A DNA stretch of 64,000 bases from Vandiemenella viatica (lineage: Eukaryota; Arthropoda; Insecta; Orthoptera; Morabidae). A model generated the notes under the pieces. The model was not told the DNA's origin, searched no databases, and worked only from the letters and a program-made list of their open reading frames with translations. Below, piece after piece: positions 22,714 to 34,260 of this stretch. The position numbers and the translations under genes are program-made. Where the stretch lies: contig JARYHS010009186.1 of the NCBI GenBank assembly GCA_031002005.1, forward strand, positions 254,105,199 through 254,169,198. The letters are read 5' to 3'. Numbering within the stretch: position 1 is the stretch's first letter; each line of letters begins with the position of its first letter.

Positions 22714-22881
22714 ATGCACGGGTACGACGTGCACGGCGCGCCGCCTCCGCCGCCCCCGCACGAGCTGGGCCCGGGGGCAGGCCCGCCCCCGGGGGACATG
22801 GCGCACCCCGACTCGACAGACTCGTACGTCACCTACCTGGAGAGCGACGATAGTCTACAGCACGACGCGCCCAGCCCATAA
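22714..22881 (+). CDS. Probable 3'-terminal coding exon of an unidentified gene
   Basis: The frame reads MHGYDVHG, a proline run, a Gly/Pro-rich linker, then DSTDSYVTYLESDDS and a short tail before TAA at 22879-22881. A low-complexity Pro/Gly stretch followed by an acidic, Ser/Thr/Tyr-rich tail is the sort of C-terminus seen in developmental transcription factors, but I cannot name the gene. Strong GC bias, unlike the A+T-rich surroundings, and the acceptor-like ttgcag support a real exon. The first codon need not be a start; upstream exons were not found. About 20 bases after the stop, ccag/gtaata at 22901/22902 resembles a splice donor, so the 3' UTR could be spliced. The frame one base later is also open through that donor, leaving an internal-exon reading possible. 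Confidence 0.55.
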   Translation: MHGYDVHGAPPPPPPHELGPGAGPPPGDMAHPDSTDSYVTYLESDDSLQHDAPSP

Positions 22882-23015
22882 CGGACGCGACTCCCCGCCA
22901 GGTAATACGCCCTGCCCTGCCACCGGTCGCCAACCTGCAAAATACTACAAGAAAAAACAGTAACTAGTCAGCCGTATAAACGGGTGACTTAATGCGCCTT
23001 TGCCAAACCATCAAC

Positions 23016-23356
23016 TTGGGGGAGCATCCATTAATGAAGTGAGGTGAAATAGGGGGGGGGGGGAGTGTCCCGCGAAATCTCACGAATCCTCATCAAAGGG
23101 GAAGAGGGGGCCGATGGAAATCTCACGCGAGGTTTTAAAATTCTGGTAGAATGGTAGAGCTCGAAAAAAAAGTGGAATTTAGGGGTGGTATTTTGGTCCT
23201 TTGGTCCGAAAACCAACCTTAGGGGGTATAACCTCTTCGGAGCGTGATACCTTAAAAAAAAAAAAAAAAAAAAAAAAGGATCTCACCTCATCTTAGAGGG
23301 AGGGGGAGGTCCGGAATTCCGGAAAAACACCTCACGTAATTAATGGACCCCCTAAG
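23016..23356 (+). mobile_element. Family-1 G-run MITE, both ends present
   Basis: Left end gggggagcatccattaatga leads into gtgaggtgaaata; right end cacctcacgtaattaatgg then accccct. Together they form a ~28-bp terminal inverted repeat. Interior G-runs, cgcgaaatctcacg and an A tract at 23254-23277 follow the family pattern. No coding capacity. Confidence 0.88.
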
Positions 23357-23937
23357 GTCGTCAGTATGAATCAGTCCATAGAGTGTACATCGCAACCAAG
23401 CCTCCGGTGTCCCGCACTGGAATCGAACCCTTCATATTCCCAGGTCCACTAAGGAGCCGTCAAAACTAACACATGTAGTGGTCGCTAACCCGTAGTTTTC
23501 GATTTATCATTTTATGTCCAGTGGCATAGCTAAAACACCACTGATTTTCATGGTTCTGTAGAGCATCAATTACCAGAAAAAACCGAGTACAAGGGATGTT
23601 AGGATAATTGTTTTTTAGTAGAACAAATCACTTACGAACAAATATTCTCCATTTTCAAAGGAGGAATATGAAACCAAGAAGCAATAAGCGCAATAAACAG
23701 AAAACTGTATACAGCATATATATATATACTGGATTGTGTAACCCATGTCTTATAAATACGATGATACAAGTTTGAAATGGTCTTAAACGTTGGACTAAAC
23801 AGTAGTTTAGAAAAAGAAGTCAGAAATTATATTTTGTTTCAGAGTAGAAACTCTGATAATGGATGCTCTACTGTAATACGAAGCGACTCAGTATTGTAGG
23901 TAACGACTAGAAAAGGGCTTTATATTATTTTTAATAA
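23357..23937. other. No gene seen
   Basis: Unremarkable sequence with a short (AT)n run near 23719-23730. Near 23408 the string ccgcactggaatcgaaccct is B-box-like on the minus strand, but no A box was matched. Confidence 0.5.
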
Positions 23938-25030
23938 TAATAATTTAATTGCGATAGAACACACGCTCCAGTGCCAATTCATTGTCATCTAAATTATCGT
24001 TTTTCATTTTATTTTTTTAATTGTCTTATATAATTTGGGTGTTATATACCTTCCACATCTACTTTTGCGATTCACAAATTTCAATATTAAATTGCTTCAG
24101 CGTTTTTGGTAAATTGTGGTCATGCTCATCTTTACCCTTCCATGCACTATTCCTAATTCTTCGACCAATATCCCTCCAAGCCCCATCAGCATGCCTTGTA
24201 CATTCCCAGCACTCTCTTCACCCCCTCCTGTCCTTCAATAACTTCCACCGAGCGTGGTGGGTGAGCGGTTAACGTTCTGGTTCGAATCTCCGTCCGGACA
24301 TCCAGATTTGGGTTTTCCATGGTTTCCCAAAATCAATCCAGGCGAATGTTGGGATGCTTCCTTCAAAAAGGTCATGAACGAAATCCTTCCTGTTCCTTGT
24401 CCCCCACTACCATCCCGCCTCTAATGACCTCGACGTCGAAGAGGTAAGCAATAAGTAAAAAAAAACCTTTCAATCCAGATCCTTATCACATCAGATACTG
24501 ATTGGATCCTGCGATAATTTCTCTTCTTTGCACGTCCACCAACTCCTGTGTTTGATACCTAAATTGTAGGTCCCAAACTGCACCACCAAATTCAGCCAAT
24601 GGTCTGACCAAAGTTTTGTAACCCAATTCCATAACTTCTCTGGTACATCCTCTCATCACCCTCTCCAGTAAATGATGGATTTTGTAACCTTTTCCTATCA
24701 CCTGCCCAATGTGCTCTGCCCAGTTGAGTTTATTATCAAACGTTATGAAAAAGATATTTACATGTCAAGCCTTCAGCAAGCAATTCTTACCCCACATTAC
24801 AATCATAATTAACTTTCTTTCTTTTTTTATCTGTGTACCTAAAAAGCTGACTCTTTTTGGCATTTATCTTCATTCCATGATGAGCTACCCATTTAGATAT
24901 TCTATCCAGGCCATCCTGCAGCTGTTCAGTCTTCACCTGTTTTGGTCCTATTGTATGACATTATATCATCTGCAAACCACCTAAATTCTGACCGTAAACC
25001 ATCAACACAGTCATTCTTTTCCTCGATGTC
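23938..25030 (-). pseudogene. LINE, 5' truncated, interrupted by a SINE
   Basis: Minus strand, same family as 48868-49897. From its 5' side it encodes NDCVDGLRSEFRWFADDIM (the FADD catalytic motif of reverse transcriptase), then decayed thumb and C-terminal segments such as YKTLVRPLAEFGGAVWDLQ. Its 3' UTR ends in cgctccagtgccaattcatt near 23960. Many frame breaks exist. The SINE at 24248-24470 splits it just upstream of the C-terminal end. Confidence 0.85.
24248..24470 (+). mobile_element. Main-family SINE with an internal deletion, nested in a LINE
   Basis: Begins accgagcgtggtgggtgagc (A-box head), then gttctggttcgaatctccgt: the roughly 20 bases normally between boxes A and B are missing. 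The body and tail (gaggtaagcaataag plus A-run) are normal. It interrupts the minus-strand LINE, whose sequence resumes at about 24471, so the SINE is younger. Confidence 0.9.
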
Positions 25031-26213
25031 GCAGGTTACGTATACTGGATGGAGGAGCTGCAGTGCAGTCATCTCACTCGGCGCCTGTGCTCGTATCGAT
25101 AGATCGATAGTCGACAGTCGAGTTGCTCTGTTGCAGGTCGGCGGCGTCCTTGGTGTGTCGCGGCTCTCCGTGGCGCGCCCTCGCGCCATATACGTAACTC
25201 TACTGCGCTGCCACCTGCCGGAGACCAGCGCCATCCGTCTACACCAGCAGGACCGAAACACTTCAGCAGCTCTGCCAATACCTGACACAACTCATGTCTA
25301 CACACATCAGAGTGACCAACGTATTTTTTCTTTTTTGCTTAAAAAGAAGAAACCTTTAAAGTTTTGCTTATTTTATTTACCGTTTTAACTCCGTTCGAGA
25401 GATGACTGTGTGTACGTAACAATGTTCAGCTCACTGTACCAACCACAGCGAAGTAATTCTGTCAACAGTCGAATCAATTTTTTCGAGAAGTCTTCTCGTT
25501 TAACAAGAACACACCGAAACATTAGAAGCCGTTAACCGAGATAACGGAATTATATCATCCTGTTCTCACGGAAACAATCTCTTTGAAATTGGAGTAAACG
25601 AGATTCTAGCTTTTTCCGTTGCTGCTGAAAAGAAGTAAAAAAAAAAAATCAGATCTGTCGCGGAAAATCTCGAAAGTGGGGTCCCAATAATAAATTTCTA
25701 CTCAGTTGCTAATGAAACTTTCAAAGATTAAACAGAAAATATTGTTACATGAAGTATAGAACAGCCACCAAATACAGGTAACAATGCTATGGTAACAGTT
25801 TTTCCCCTTTTTTTTTTTTTTTTTGCAAGCGACTAAACTTGTGAAACTCGTTATTGTTTCTAAATTGTTAAGTGACGAGATAGAAGTTAGAGAAACAGTA
25901 GCGTCTCTGGTGTGAGTACACCCCGGATCGCGTCTCGCTATTGATCTAGCCGACTCGGCGGTTTCGAGCCCGCTCGATAGGAGGCAGCCCGTGCTCGCGA
26001 GCCATTTAGCTTTCACCGCGTGATTGCGGGCGCAACATCCCGCCTCTTAGCAGCCGCCCCCTGAATAAGTAACTCCGCGGCCAGCAGGTAGAGACAGGGG
26101 TACCAACCTACCACACCTTCCTACTTTGCTACGTAGTAGCCAGCCTTTCTGTCATACGAAATATTGTGCTGATATTCACGTTAGTAAATTTTCCTTCGGT
26201 TGACAATGGTTAA
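25031..26213. other. No assigned gene; two GC-rich patches
   Basis: 25090-25260 and 25900-26105 are GC-rich against an A+T-rich background. The first is preceded by ctctgttgcag, an acceptor-like string, and remains open on both strands. No known domain was read, so I do not call an exon. Confidence 0.4.
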
Positions 26214-26485
26214 GGGGCATACATAAATTACGTGAGGCGTTTTTCCGTATTTCTGGACCCCCCTCCCCTCTGGTGAGATTTCGTCAGATCTGCTCCCCCC
26301 CTTTTCTGGTCCGTGAGAAACCCCCCCCCCTTTCTAGAAATCGCCCTCGAAACTTTTTTTTTTTGGTCTCACCCTTCAAAATCCCGTTTACCCCCACTTT
26401 TCGACGAAATACCCCCCTAAAATCGCCTTCGCGCAATTTGTAGACTTTTTTTTTATTTCACCTCGCGTAATTTATGGATGCCCCC
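26214..26485 (-). mobile_element. Family-1 G-run MITE, complete
   Basis: Outer ends ggggcatacataaattacg and taatttatggatgccccc form a ~27-bp inverted repeat (with gtgaggcg/cacctcgcg just inside). The interior is C-run-rich on the plus strand and carries gttta/ccccacttttcgacgaaat, shared with other copies in reverse orientation. It is the best-preserved pair of ends of the family here. Confidence 0.92.
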
Positions 26486-26654
26486 AAGTGATCACAGTTC
26501 GGATTAACACGCATGAATCGTTCCGGATTACTGTGTTTAAACGGTTTCACACTTGGTTAAATAAAAATCCTCCTTGAAGCGACAAAACCCTTTCCAAATA
26601 GTGCTTTCCTTCTTGGCAATCTCCTCGTAAACGGTACAATTTTTTTAGGCACCT

Positions 26655-26800
26655 CAAATCAAATCAAATTAAATTGCAATGGAGCGCATGCTCCGGTCGC
26701 AATTTCCCTAAACACCCATCTTCCCCCTTTTCTGCATCCACCTACATTTACCCTTTACAAATTTTAACTTTAAATTCTTTCAATGTTTTTGGAACCTCTT
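26655..26800 (-). pseudogene. LINE 3'-end fragment
   Basis: Starts with the reversed LINE 3' terminus (attaaattgcaatggagcgc) and extends about 140 bases into the 3' UTR and last codons, then stops abruptly: an extreme 5' truncation. Same family as 48868-49897. Confidence 0.85.
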
Positions 26801-28129
26801 TAGCTCTTATTCCGCTGCTGTACTATGCAGTCGACCTTGCTTTGCCCCAATATCTCAACTTCTTAAAATCCGCAAAATGCAGAGCGAAACCACTACATTG
26901 CATCGCAAGTAACACTTCGTTGCCTTTCAGTTAGAGCAGTGAGTCTTACAACATTGTCGCGTGCTGTAAACACTCACTTGACGAAAACTAATATTTTCTG
27001 CATACCAGCTAAACAACTTACTGTTCTGTAACCTCTTTGCAACCTGAAGATCACGTCGCAAGGAAGAAAACAGTAAATATTTTAATTTAAATTTGTTAAA
27101 AGCTTTCCTGCTTACAATGTCGATTCGGACTGAAATATTAACTAAAATGTGTTCCGTCACTCAGAGAGTTTATATGAGCAACAATCCTGCGACTCTGGTG
27201 CAACTAATAGCGCCTCTGGTCTCCGGCAAAGTGCACAGAAAAGAAAAGAGACTCCACATTACAAAATCAATGCCCTCTCTGTAAATAATGCCTCTTGTAT
27301 GTATTTCTACGCAGTGTATAGATGTGTTGATTGTATTTTCTCTGGATCAGTAACACTTACTCGATTAGACGCGATATAATATTTAATCTTGTGGTATATT
27401 TATTATTTCGTTGAGGAGACGTAACAGAATTGATAATGATAAGAAGGAGCCGCGCAAATGTGTTTTAGCATTTTCTTGCCACCACTCGTTCTTTCACATG
27501 TTTGTTATTTTCCTTATTTTTTGTTAACACCTTTCCGCCCCCCTCAGCAGTATTCCTCTCCCCTTCCTCCCTCCGCGGTGAAGGCAGCGGGAGATTCATT
27601 TGCAGTCAATGTCACAGGGAGGCTACCCTCGGCCGGCATTTGTCTAAACAACCTAAGTTCTCTCAAGCCACACAAATTACCACTCACGGAGATGTTAACT
27701 ATTGGCTGAAAATTTTTACGAGAAAAAACAAACTATTTGGATGATGTTTAGCTGCACCGAATGCCGTTCGGGTGTCGCCTCTCCCGTAAAATACTACGCC
27801 CCATGTTGGGGCAGTTAATGCTCTCTTTCACCAATGTACAGAAACACCTCTTGAGATATTTAAGAATTAAAAAGTTATACATAAACAGATATATGCCAAA
27901 GATGAATTAAATTGTTGTTTCTATTCATTACTGCCCTATCCTATTCTTGACAGTCGTCGCTTGATTTGTCTAAAGTAAATCTGCGTCATCACAGGAATTC
28001 ACGGTGAGTATCTCCAAAGACAATGTGTTCTCCGATGATTTATGCAGTGAAAATATTACAGCCTAAGGTACTGCAGCGTGATCTCCACGTCCATCTGTTA
28101 TTTGATTGAAATGCAATTTTTATCAATAA
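26801..28129. other. No gene seen
   Basis: About 1.3 kb. Short frames at 26927-27160 (minus) and 27149-27379 (plus) are unrecognised. A C/T-rich stretch lies at 27530-27585. Confidence 0.45.
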
Positions 28130-28130
28130 T

Positions 28131-28417
28131 TACTGGTAGCAGAATACGATTCTACCGTGTTGTCTATCCAAATATGGCCGCAAATATTTTTTTAATAAAT
28201 TTTCAAAAAAAAAAAATAGGTCACTTGCTTTTTTTAAATAAATTATAATTCATTTCAAAGAGACATGTAAGGAACATAAAAAGTTTGGGTTTCCTGTGTA
28301 AAAGTGGCTGCAAATAGGGATTGCCAGGTGTTAATGTGGTGCGCTAACTCTCTCCTCTTTTTTTTTTTATTTCATTAAAATACTTGCGGCTATATTTGGG
28401 TATTCTGCTACCAATAA
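28131..28417. mobile_element. MITE with long terminal inverted repeats
   Basis: Left end ctggtagcagaatac and right end gtattctgctaccaa are inverted repeats. Matching continues through an inner block (ccaaatatggccgcaaatat versus its reverse near 28386-28403), giving roughly 50-60 bp in total with a gap. TA dinucleotides flank both ends. No coding capacity; TA targeting suggests a Tc1/mariner-type element. Confidence 0.75.
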
Positions 28418-29385
28418 TTACACATAAAAATTTCATTTCAGTCGAATAACAGACCGTATCTTGGACTACCACTGAACGATTCAAATTGAAACAAATCGCT
28501 GAGAAAGCTAACTGATCACACATAAAACAAATCAATACACTTCAAAAACTGTTTCAAAAAAATGCACTGTAATATTGGCTGCAATTCAGAAACGATAATA
28601 AAGTCGTTGAAATAGGAATGTGTAATTTAATTTAGTTCTGAGACACTCCATTCACACGTTATTTTAGGGTTTTTTTTAACATCCTATGTTTATGAACACA
28701 ACTTACGCATAATGGCTAATACAGGTACCAATTTCTTCAGTTCACTAAAATTTTACCACTGCGGTGAAATTTCATACAATTTACACATTACTAATAAATC
28801 ATAAACATGATTTTTTTAGTGTTGAAAACCTACCGAAAATATGTTACTAAATCAACAATGATGTTTTACATTTTTTAAATAAATCTTAATTAATACTTCA
28901 TTTATCACTTGTAACAGATAACGACTCCATTGTTGTGATCGAGATTCGTTTATTTATATTTTTTCGCGCAGTACTTTTAACCGTTAGACTTCTTTTTTTT
29001 ACTCAGTATTGAATATTCACAGCTCCTGTTCTAGTTCCACATAATGAACGTTACTCCAGACAAATTCAATTACCCGACTAGCAGTTAGTTGCAAGAGGCC
29101 AAAACAGTAATATTCGATTATTTTTAATTAATGATCTGTGAATACTAGAACATTTTGTATACACGTATCTGCAGTTACAAGGCCGCCTTATTTTTCGTGA
29201 TATTCCACAAAGTGTGAAGGGATTTCTCTTAGCTCTCATTATACCAAGAAAACGTACTGTAGTGACCAAACTTGGGTTGTTTAATTGAATTTGAGTAACC
29301 ACAGCAAACGGTGAGACTGAACGATGCTGTTCTGAAATCACCTTCGGAATTTCTCTTGTTATTAAGATGGTGTTACTGTACAGGC
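28418..29385. other. No gene seen
   Basis: A+T-rich sequence. A 131-codon minus-strand frame (29078-29473) overlaps the LINE fragment that follows and matches nothing I recognise. Confidence 0.45.
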
Positions 29386-29493
29386 AGCTAGAAGAATTTA
29401 AGATAAAAAGAAAGTATAAAACAGGTGGAAAAATGGATGTGCAGGGAAATTGCTGACGGAGCATGGGCTTCATAACAATTAAATTAAATTAGA
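29386..29493 (+). pseudogene. LINE 3'-end fragment
   Basis: Encodes LEEFKIK (from the family C-terminal LKEFKDKIC), followed by the 3' UTR: gtgcagggaaattgctgacg, then catgggcttcataacaatta and the attaaatt tail. About 100 bases only. Confidence 0.75.
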
Positions 29494-31199
29494 TGATGAA
29501 TACTGTCATACTTTTACATATCTTTGTTTATGCATGCTATTCATTCCGTGCTGAATTACTCCAAGTGATCATAGATAATTTTGTTTATTTGTTCATTATA
29601 ATTATTTATTATTAATTAATTAAGGTGACAGTTTCCCTCCACAGCTACTTTTGAATTGTGGTTTAAATTTTTTCACTTGTTCAGTCATTGATCTTCGTGC
29701 CAGTGCATTTTTTTTTTCATTCCTTTATGCCTGAAATCTGAGACAGTTTATAGAGATGGTCGTCTGTTTACATCCACGTTCTGCTAACGATTCTTTTCCC
29801 AATATCCATCCAGGACTCAATTTTGTTGTGCCTTTGCTGTTGAAATGCTGCACCCTTCCTTCAATATCCTTCAAGGATAGAATTTGCATTAAACCTATAA
29901 CACGAAAGACGCTATTATGTGCGTTAGCAATTCGCTGCAAATATTCACCTCCATTTTGACTAGTATCTTCATCTTCCACTGAAATATACAGAGAATAAAA
30001 CATCAAATAAATCACCAGCACAGTATTTTCATATCATGAACTTAATATTGCCTCTCACCTCTACAGTGTTTCCTTAATACCGAGAACTGAATGATTAATT
30101 TATACATTCTTAGAATAAGTTCGAGAAAGTAAAATATCAGACAACGATTTTGTTGGTTCCAGACGTGTACGTACATCATTCACTTTAAACATACATTGTA
30201 GTAACGACATTCATTGATTCATATCCTAACATATATTTTCACACCAGTATTTTTTGTTGTATCGATTAAAATAAAGAGGTACCTACGTAAATAAATGCAC
30301 CAAACATAAACATTTAGTTTCTTTACCAACAACTTAATAGTACGCATGTATTAGGCTTTTTTTTTTGTGGACTACAGTACATCTGTGCAATGTATAATTA
30401 TGTAGAACAACGCTAAACAACACCCGACTGTCAACAAAGTATTATTGTAAAATAATTGTTCTTATGGTAATACATAATACTCGGAAAATATCTTGATGTG
30501 CCATTGGTAAAGCAGGTCTCTTCTTAAGCCAAAGTATTTACGTGAACATGCATAACACGTGATTACGCTAAATCAGAGGGTCAGGTATGACTGGCGCATG
30601 AACAATTCGTCAATCAGTAATAAAATAAACGCTAACATTGATCTAGGAGAGATTTATGAAATTCGTTCAGCCAAACCCTTAATGGAACCAATAGGCTCAT
30701 TATTGCTGGAGCCATCAAAACAAACTTAACGGCGCCCAAATCTCAACGTCCAGAATTATGCTACCTCTCGTATGTATAACGTACAGGTAAGTAAATGTCG
30801 GGTACTATTGAATGGTCGCTAGCTTAATTGTATTGATGCTTTCTTGATTTATCAGCTGAAGTGGAAAACATGACACACACATTACATATGACGCCGTGGC
30901 TAATGAGCTATATGCTCAGCACATACGTATCTCGGAAGGCAAACACTCAACGGCAGTGAGGTTCCGATACACAAACCATACGGAACTTACCACGTCAAAT
31001 AAATTTCGATTTAAAATCATAGGTGCAATAGAATTTCAAAAATATACATATGAAAATCATTTCATTATTGTTTCTTTATCGCAGATACCAGTGACTTTGT
31101 CATGAATCCACTGATAAACACATTGCAATGAATTTTCTAAGGACAGATACTACTGAATGTAACACACTTAATAACAATAAAATGCAGCAAGTCAGATTA
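29494..31199. other. About 1.7 kb without a recognised gene
   Basis: A+T-rich. Frames at 29725-30021 (minus) and 30896-31105 (plus) are unrecognised. No terminal repeats or RNA genes noted. Confidence 0.5.
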
Positions 31200-31450
31200 G
31201 GACGGCGGATTCACCGTCCTACATATCATTCGAGAGGACCGGGGTCAAACCCGGTTCGGCCATCCTGACTGGGGTTTTCTCCAGTCACTCAAGGCGAATG
31301 CTGGGATGGTTCCCTACAAGGCCACGGCCGACCTTCCATCCCCCTTCCCTCCCCGTAGAGTAGTTGGCTGAAAAGAGTCTTCGTGACTCTCCAGCAGCCC
31401 GCCTCCCAGCCTTCAGCTGGGAGGAATGAAATCGTAAAAAAAAAAAAAAA
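31200..31450 (+). mobile_element. Variant SINE sharing the main-family core
   Basis: The head differs (gacggcggattcaccgtcct) with a B-box-like ggggtcaaacccggttcg. It then joins the shared core (ctcaaggcgaatgctgggat, ggccacggccgaccttcc). The 3' part is distinct: agtagttggctgaaaagag, a hairpin ctcccagccttcagctggga, and an A tail to 31450. It looks like a separate subfamily built on the same core. Confidence 0.8.
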
Positions 31451-33059
31451 GAGAGATGATGGTTGCCTAGGTTTGTAACTATGAGGACTAATCGTAAATG
31501 GTACATGCAAGTGGAAAGAGAAAAAAAATAAAGAAAGAATATGACTAAAACAAAAGGTTTCGTAATCTTCATCCGTGTCGAGTTTCTGGGGTTTGGTGTA
31601 ATGGAGCTCGTCACTTTTTTAGATTTCCTCCTCTTGGACTGCAAACTATGATTTCCCAATGTAAGGAGCCCGATGACAAAAATTAATAATTACGAAAACA
31701 TAAATGGATTCGGGAGAACACGAGAATTCTAGACGCAATGAGTGAGATGCGAGTCGAGCTGTCAACTGACAGCTCTAGAATAGCCAATCTCAGTTATTAT
31801 TATTGTTAATGGGTCCGTGACTAGTCTGTAAGAGGTCCGCCGTTGAAGAAGGCTGCTCTAGACCATGGAAGACCTTTCTCCTGCAGGTGCGGTTTTACCA
31901 GGACGAGCCATCTCCTCCTCCGCCGGTCTCTAGGTCCTTTACCCTTCAGTTCTTTTCCTCGCTACTTCCGTTGGGTCCATCCGTTAGACATGTTTCAGCC
32001 ATTGCTTTGGCAATTTATATTACACTACTGTAAGCCCGTCACTGTTTTTTGCGTATCGCCACGGGTCTAGAATAGTTCCAGTTTATAGGATGAAAGATTA
32101 TCAGGTTGACCTGATCTGACCAAATATAAACTTGACCTGTGTTTCATCCTTAGGATGAATAAAATGTCTTAAGCTTGAAGAACTCAGAAGCATTAATAGA
32201 GGCAGGTATTAAACACGAATAGGGACGATCACGCTATCGTGTAACTGTTTCAAACATCATACACTCAAACTTGCTTAAATACGAACTTGACTTGTATTTG
32301 ACCCTTAAATTTCACTCTGCAATATTTAAAAATAATAATAATAATAATCCTGTTTGCTTCGAAAGCATCACGTTGTTTATTATTCAGACTGGGCAAACAC
32401 TCATAATGTAAACATTGGTCATAGCATCTGTGACGGCCAGAGAACTTAATATACATTCCATATTATGAAACACTTGAGCAACTCCGCAGAAATAAGTTCC
32501 CAGAATAGTCGATTCGGTGACACAGTTGGTCTGATGTCCACTTTGAATAACCTAATAACTCACATACAGCGAACGTGAATAAAGACCAATAACGAAAGTG
32601 GCCAGCAAAATGCCAAAAACAAACTGTAATGCATAAATTTTGGTCTAGCAACAACATTAGTGAAAGATGTAATCAAACTGAAATTTATCCTAAGCCGAAA
32701 TTACAATTGGCATTCGTGGTTATATCAGAAACTATGAGTATTTTTTTTTAAGCTGCTTTAATAAGGTAACATGTTACTGAAAAGCAGATCTAGGTTTTAT
32801 CAGCCGCAAAATTTACTGAAAACCTTTTAACTATGAAACGCTATGAAAAGCAAATTTAATGAATGTATTATGGCAATGAATTTGGTAGCAGTTGCTTAGT
32901 TATTAAATTGTAGACATAACCACGAATTCCTTCTAATGGTATCTCTGTTTACTGTTTTGTGAGCGAAGGCTGACACGTGACACTGTTCTCCAGCCAATAG
33001 CTATCGAGGTGAGTGGGTGACCTTACGAAATTATATAGTAGATAACTGGGATCTCTTTA
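31451..33059. other. No gene seen; small direct repeats at 32128 and 32274
   Basis: The string aaatataaacttgacctgtg near 32127 recurs as aaatacgaacttgacttgta near 32276. A hairpin atcaggttgacctgat lies at about 32100, within aggatgaaa ... tttcatcct ends. These may be parts of a short degenerate element. Frames at 32265-32456 and 32463-32657 (minus) are unrecognised. Confidence 0.45.
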
Positions 33060-33660
33060 CGGACCACTTCGCTCCTTATCCTGGCTCTTCTGATTTTCTG
33101 TAACATTGACCTCCGGAATTTCATCTCTGCCACTTAGAGTCTGCTTTCACCTCTGCTGGCAGTTGTACATACTTCCAGGCTGTACGTATTAATGGGTAAC
33201 AAGTATGAATTATACAGTGACGGTTTGGCTGGAATTGGAATATGTTTGTCCCACAAAGGCTGCCTAACTTGATGATAGAACTGGTTTTCTTTTGTACTCT
33301 GTCAGTAATTTAGTTCTGAAAAAGGCTGTCAAAAATCGTTTTACTGCCGAGGTACTGAATTATCAACCTGGTTCATGTTTTCTCCATCCAGATAAATATT
33401 AAGCTATATATATTATATATATATATATATACACTGTTGACAGCCATTACCACTGTTTTATTTTAAGACCAAATTATGTAAATTGCTTATTCCAGATGTT
33501 CACATTCTTCCGTTTATCCCCACATCACAACATCATCTGCAAATACAAACGATTTGAAGTCATCAGAATTGATTTGCTGTTTTAGTCTCTTCATAATTTC
33601 ATGTATTACAGTGATGAAGAATAGCGGCGATCTTTTTGAACGCCTTGGGTAGTCACAAAC
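33060..33660 (-). pseudogene. Decayed LINE reverse transcriptase fragment (second lineage)
   Basis: On the minus strand, pieces read ITVMHEIMKRLKQQI, SFVFADDVVMWG (FADD catalytic motif) and YLDGENMNQVDNS, with stops and frameshifts. The order fits the palm and thumb of a non-LTR reverse transcriptase. It is not the family at 48868-49897. An (AT)n microsatellite sits inside at 33405-33432. Confidence 0.75.
33405..33432. repeat. (AT)n microsatellite
   Basis: A 28-base run of alternating t and a with one interruption, within the decayed LINE. Confidence 0.95.
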
Positions 33661-34161
33661 CAGGAATTAAGATATGCAAAAGGCGTCGCAATTATAAATG
33701 AAGGTCCAAGGAAACAAATTAAAATTAATCGTCATCCAACAGCAGACTAACATCTGTGAGAGTGTACTAGACTCTACCATCTTCCCATTGAGACTCTCCG
33801 AAGCATTTCATTCTTTTATGAACGCGATCGTCTATGTCGGGTCATAAAACTCAACATGGTCAGACATCGCTGCTGTTAAGATAATTCTAAAAATACAGGA
33901 TGTTTGCATCCATGCAACTTAACTTTGGTCAAACACGGTGGGACAGTCAAACAGCGTAAACATCAGCGTGCTAGTTTTACAACCTGATGAGAACAAATGC
34001 TGATGATGTCACGAAATATTAACGTTGAAACTTCTCGCCATTATAAGGAACAATCTGAATACCACACCGTCTTCTCACATTTCCCCTTACTCCAGAGAAG
34101 GCTTTTAGATACGCCCACGCTGGAAACCCTTCGTAATAAATCTCTCAATTTCAGTGACCTT
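33661..34161. other. No gene seen
   Basis: Unremarkable sequence; possibly more of the decayed LINE beyond recognition. Confidence 0.45.
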
Positions 34162-34260
34162 CACCGAACCTAGTGGGTGGGCAGTAAAATTCGTCCCGTT
34201 TCTTGCTCCCGGCCGTATTCCAGCTTTAATGATCTCGACGTCGCAAAACCATAAAAAATC
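34162..34260 (+). mobile_element. Main-family SINE with large internal deletion
   Basis: Head caccgaacctagtgggtggg is followed almost directly by the 3' part (cgtcccgtttcttgctcccg, then gatctcgacgtcgcaaaacc and an A-rich end). About 130 internal bases, including the B box, are missing. Confidence 0.75.

Noticed and set aside
25090..25260. Second host exon behind ctctgttgcag
   Set aside because: Both strands are open because of base composition and no protein similarity or matching donor could be argued.
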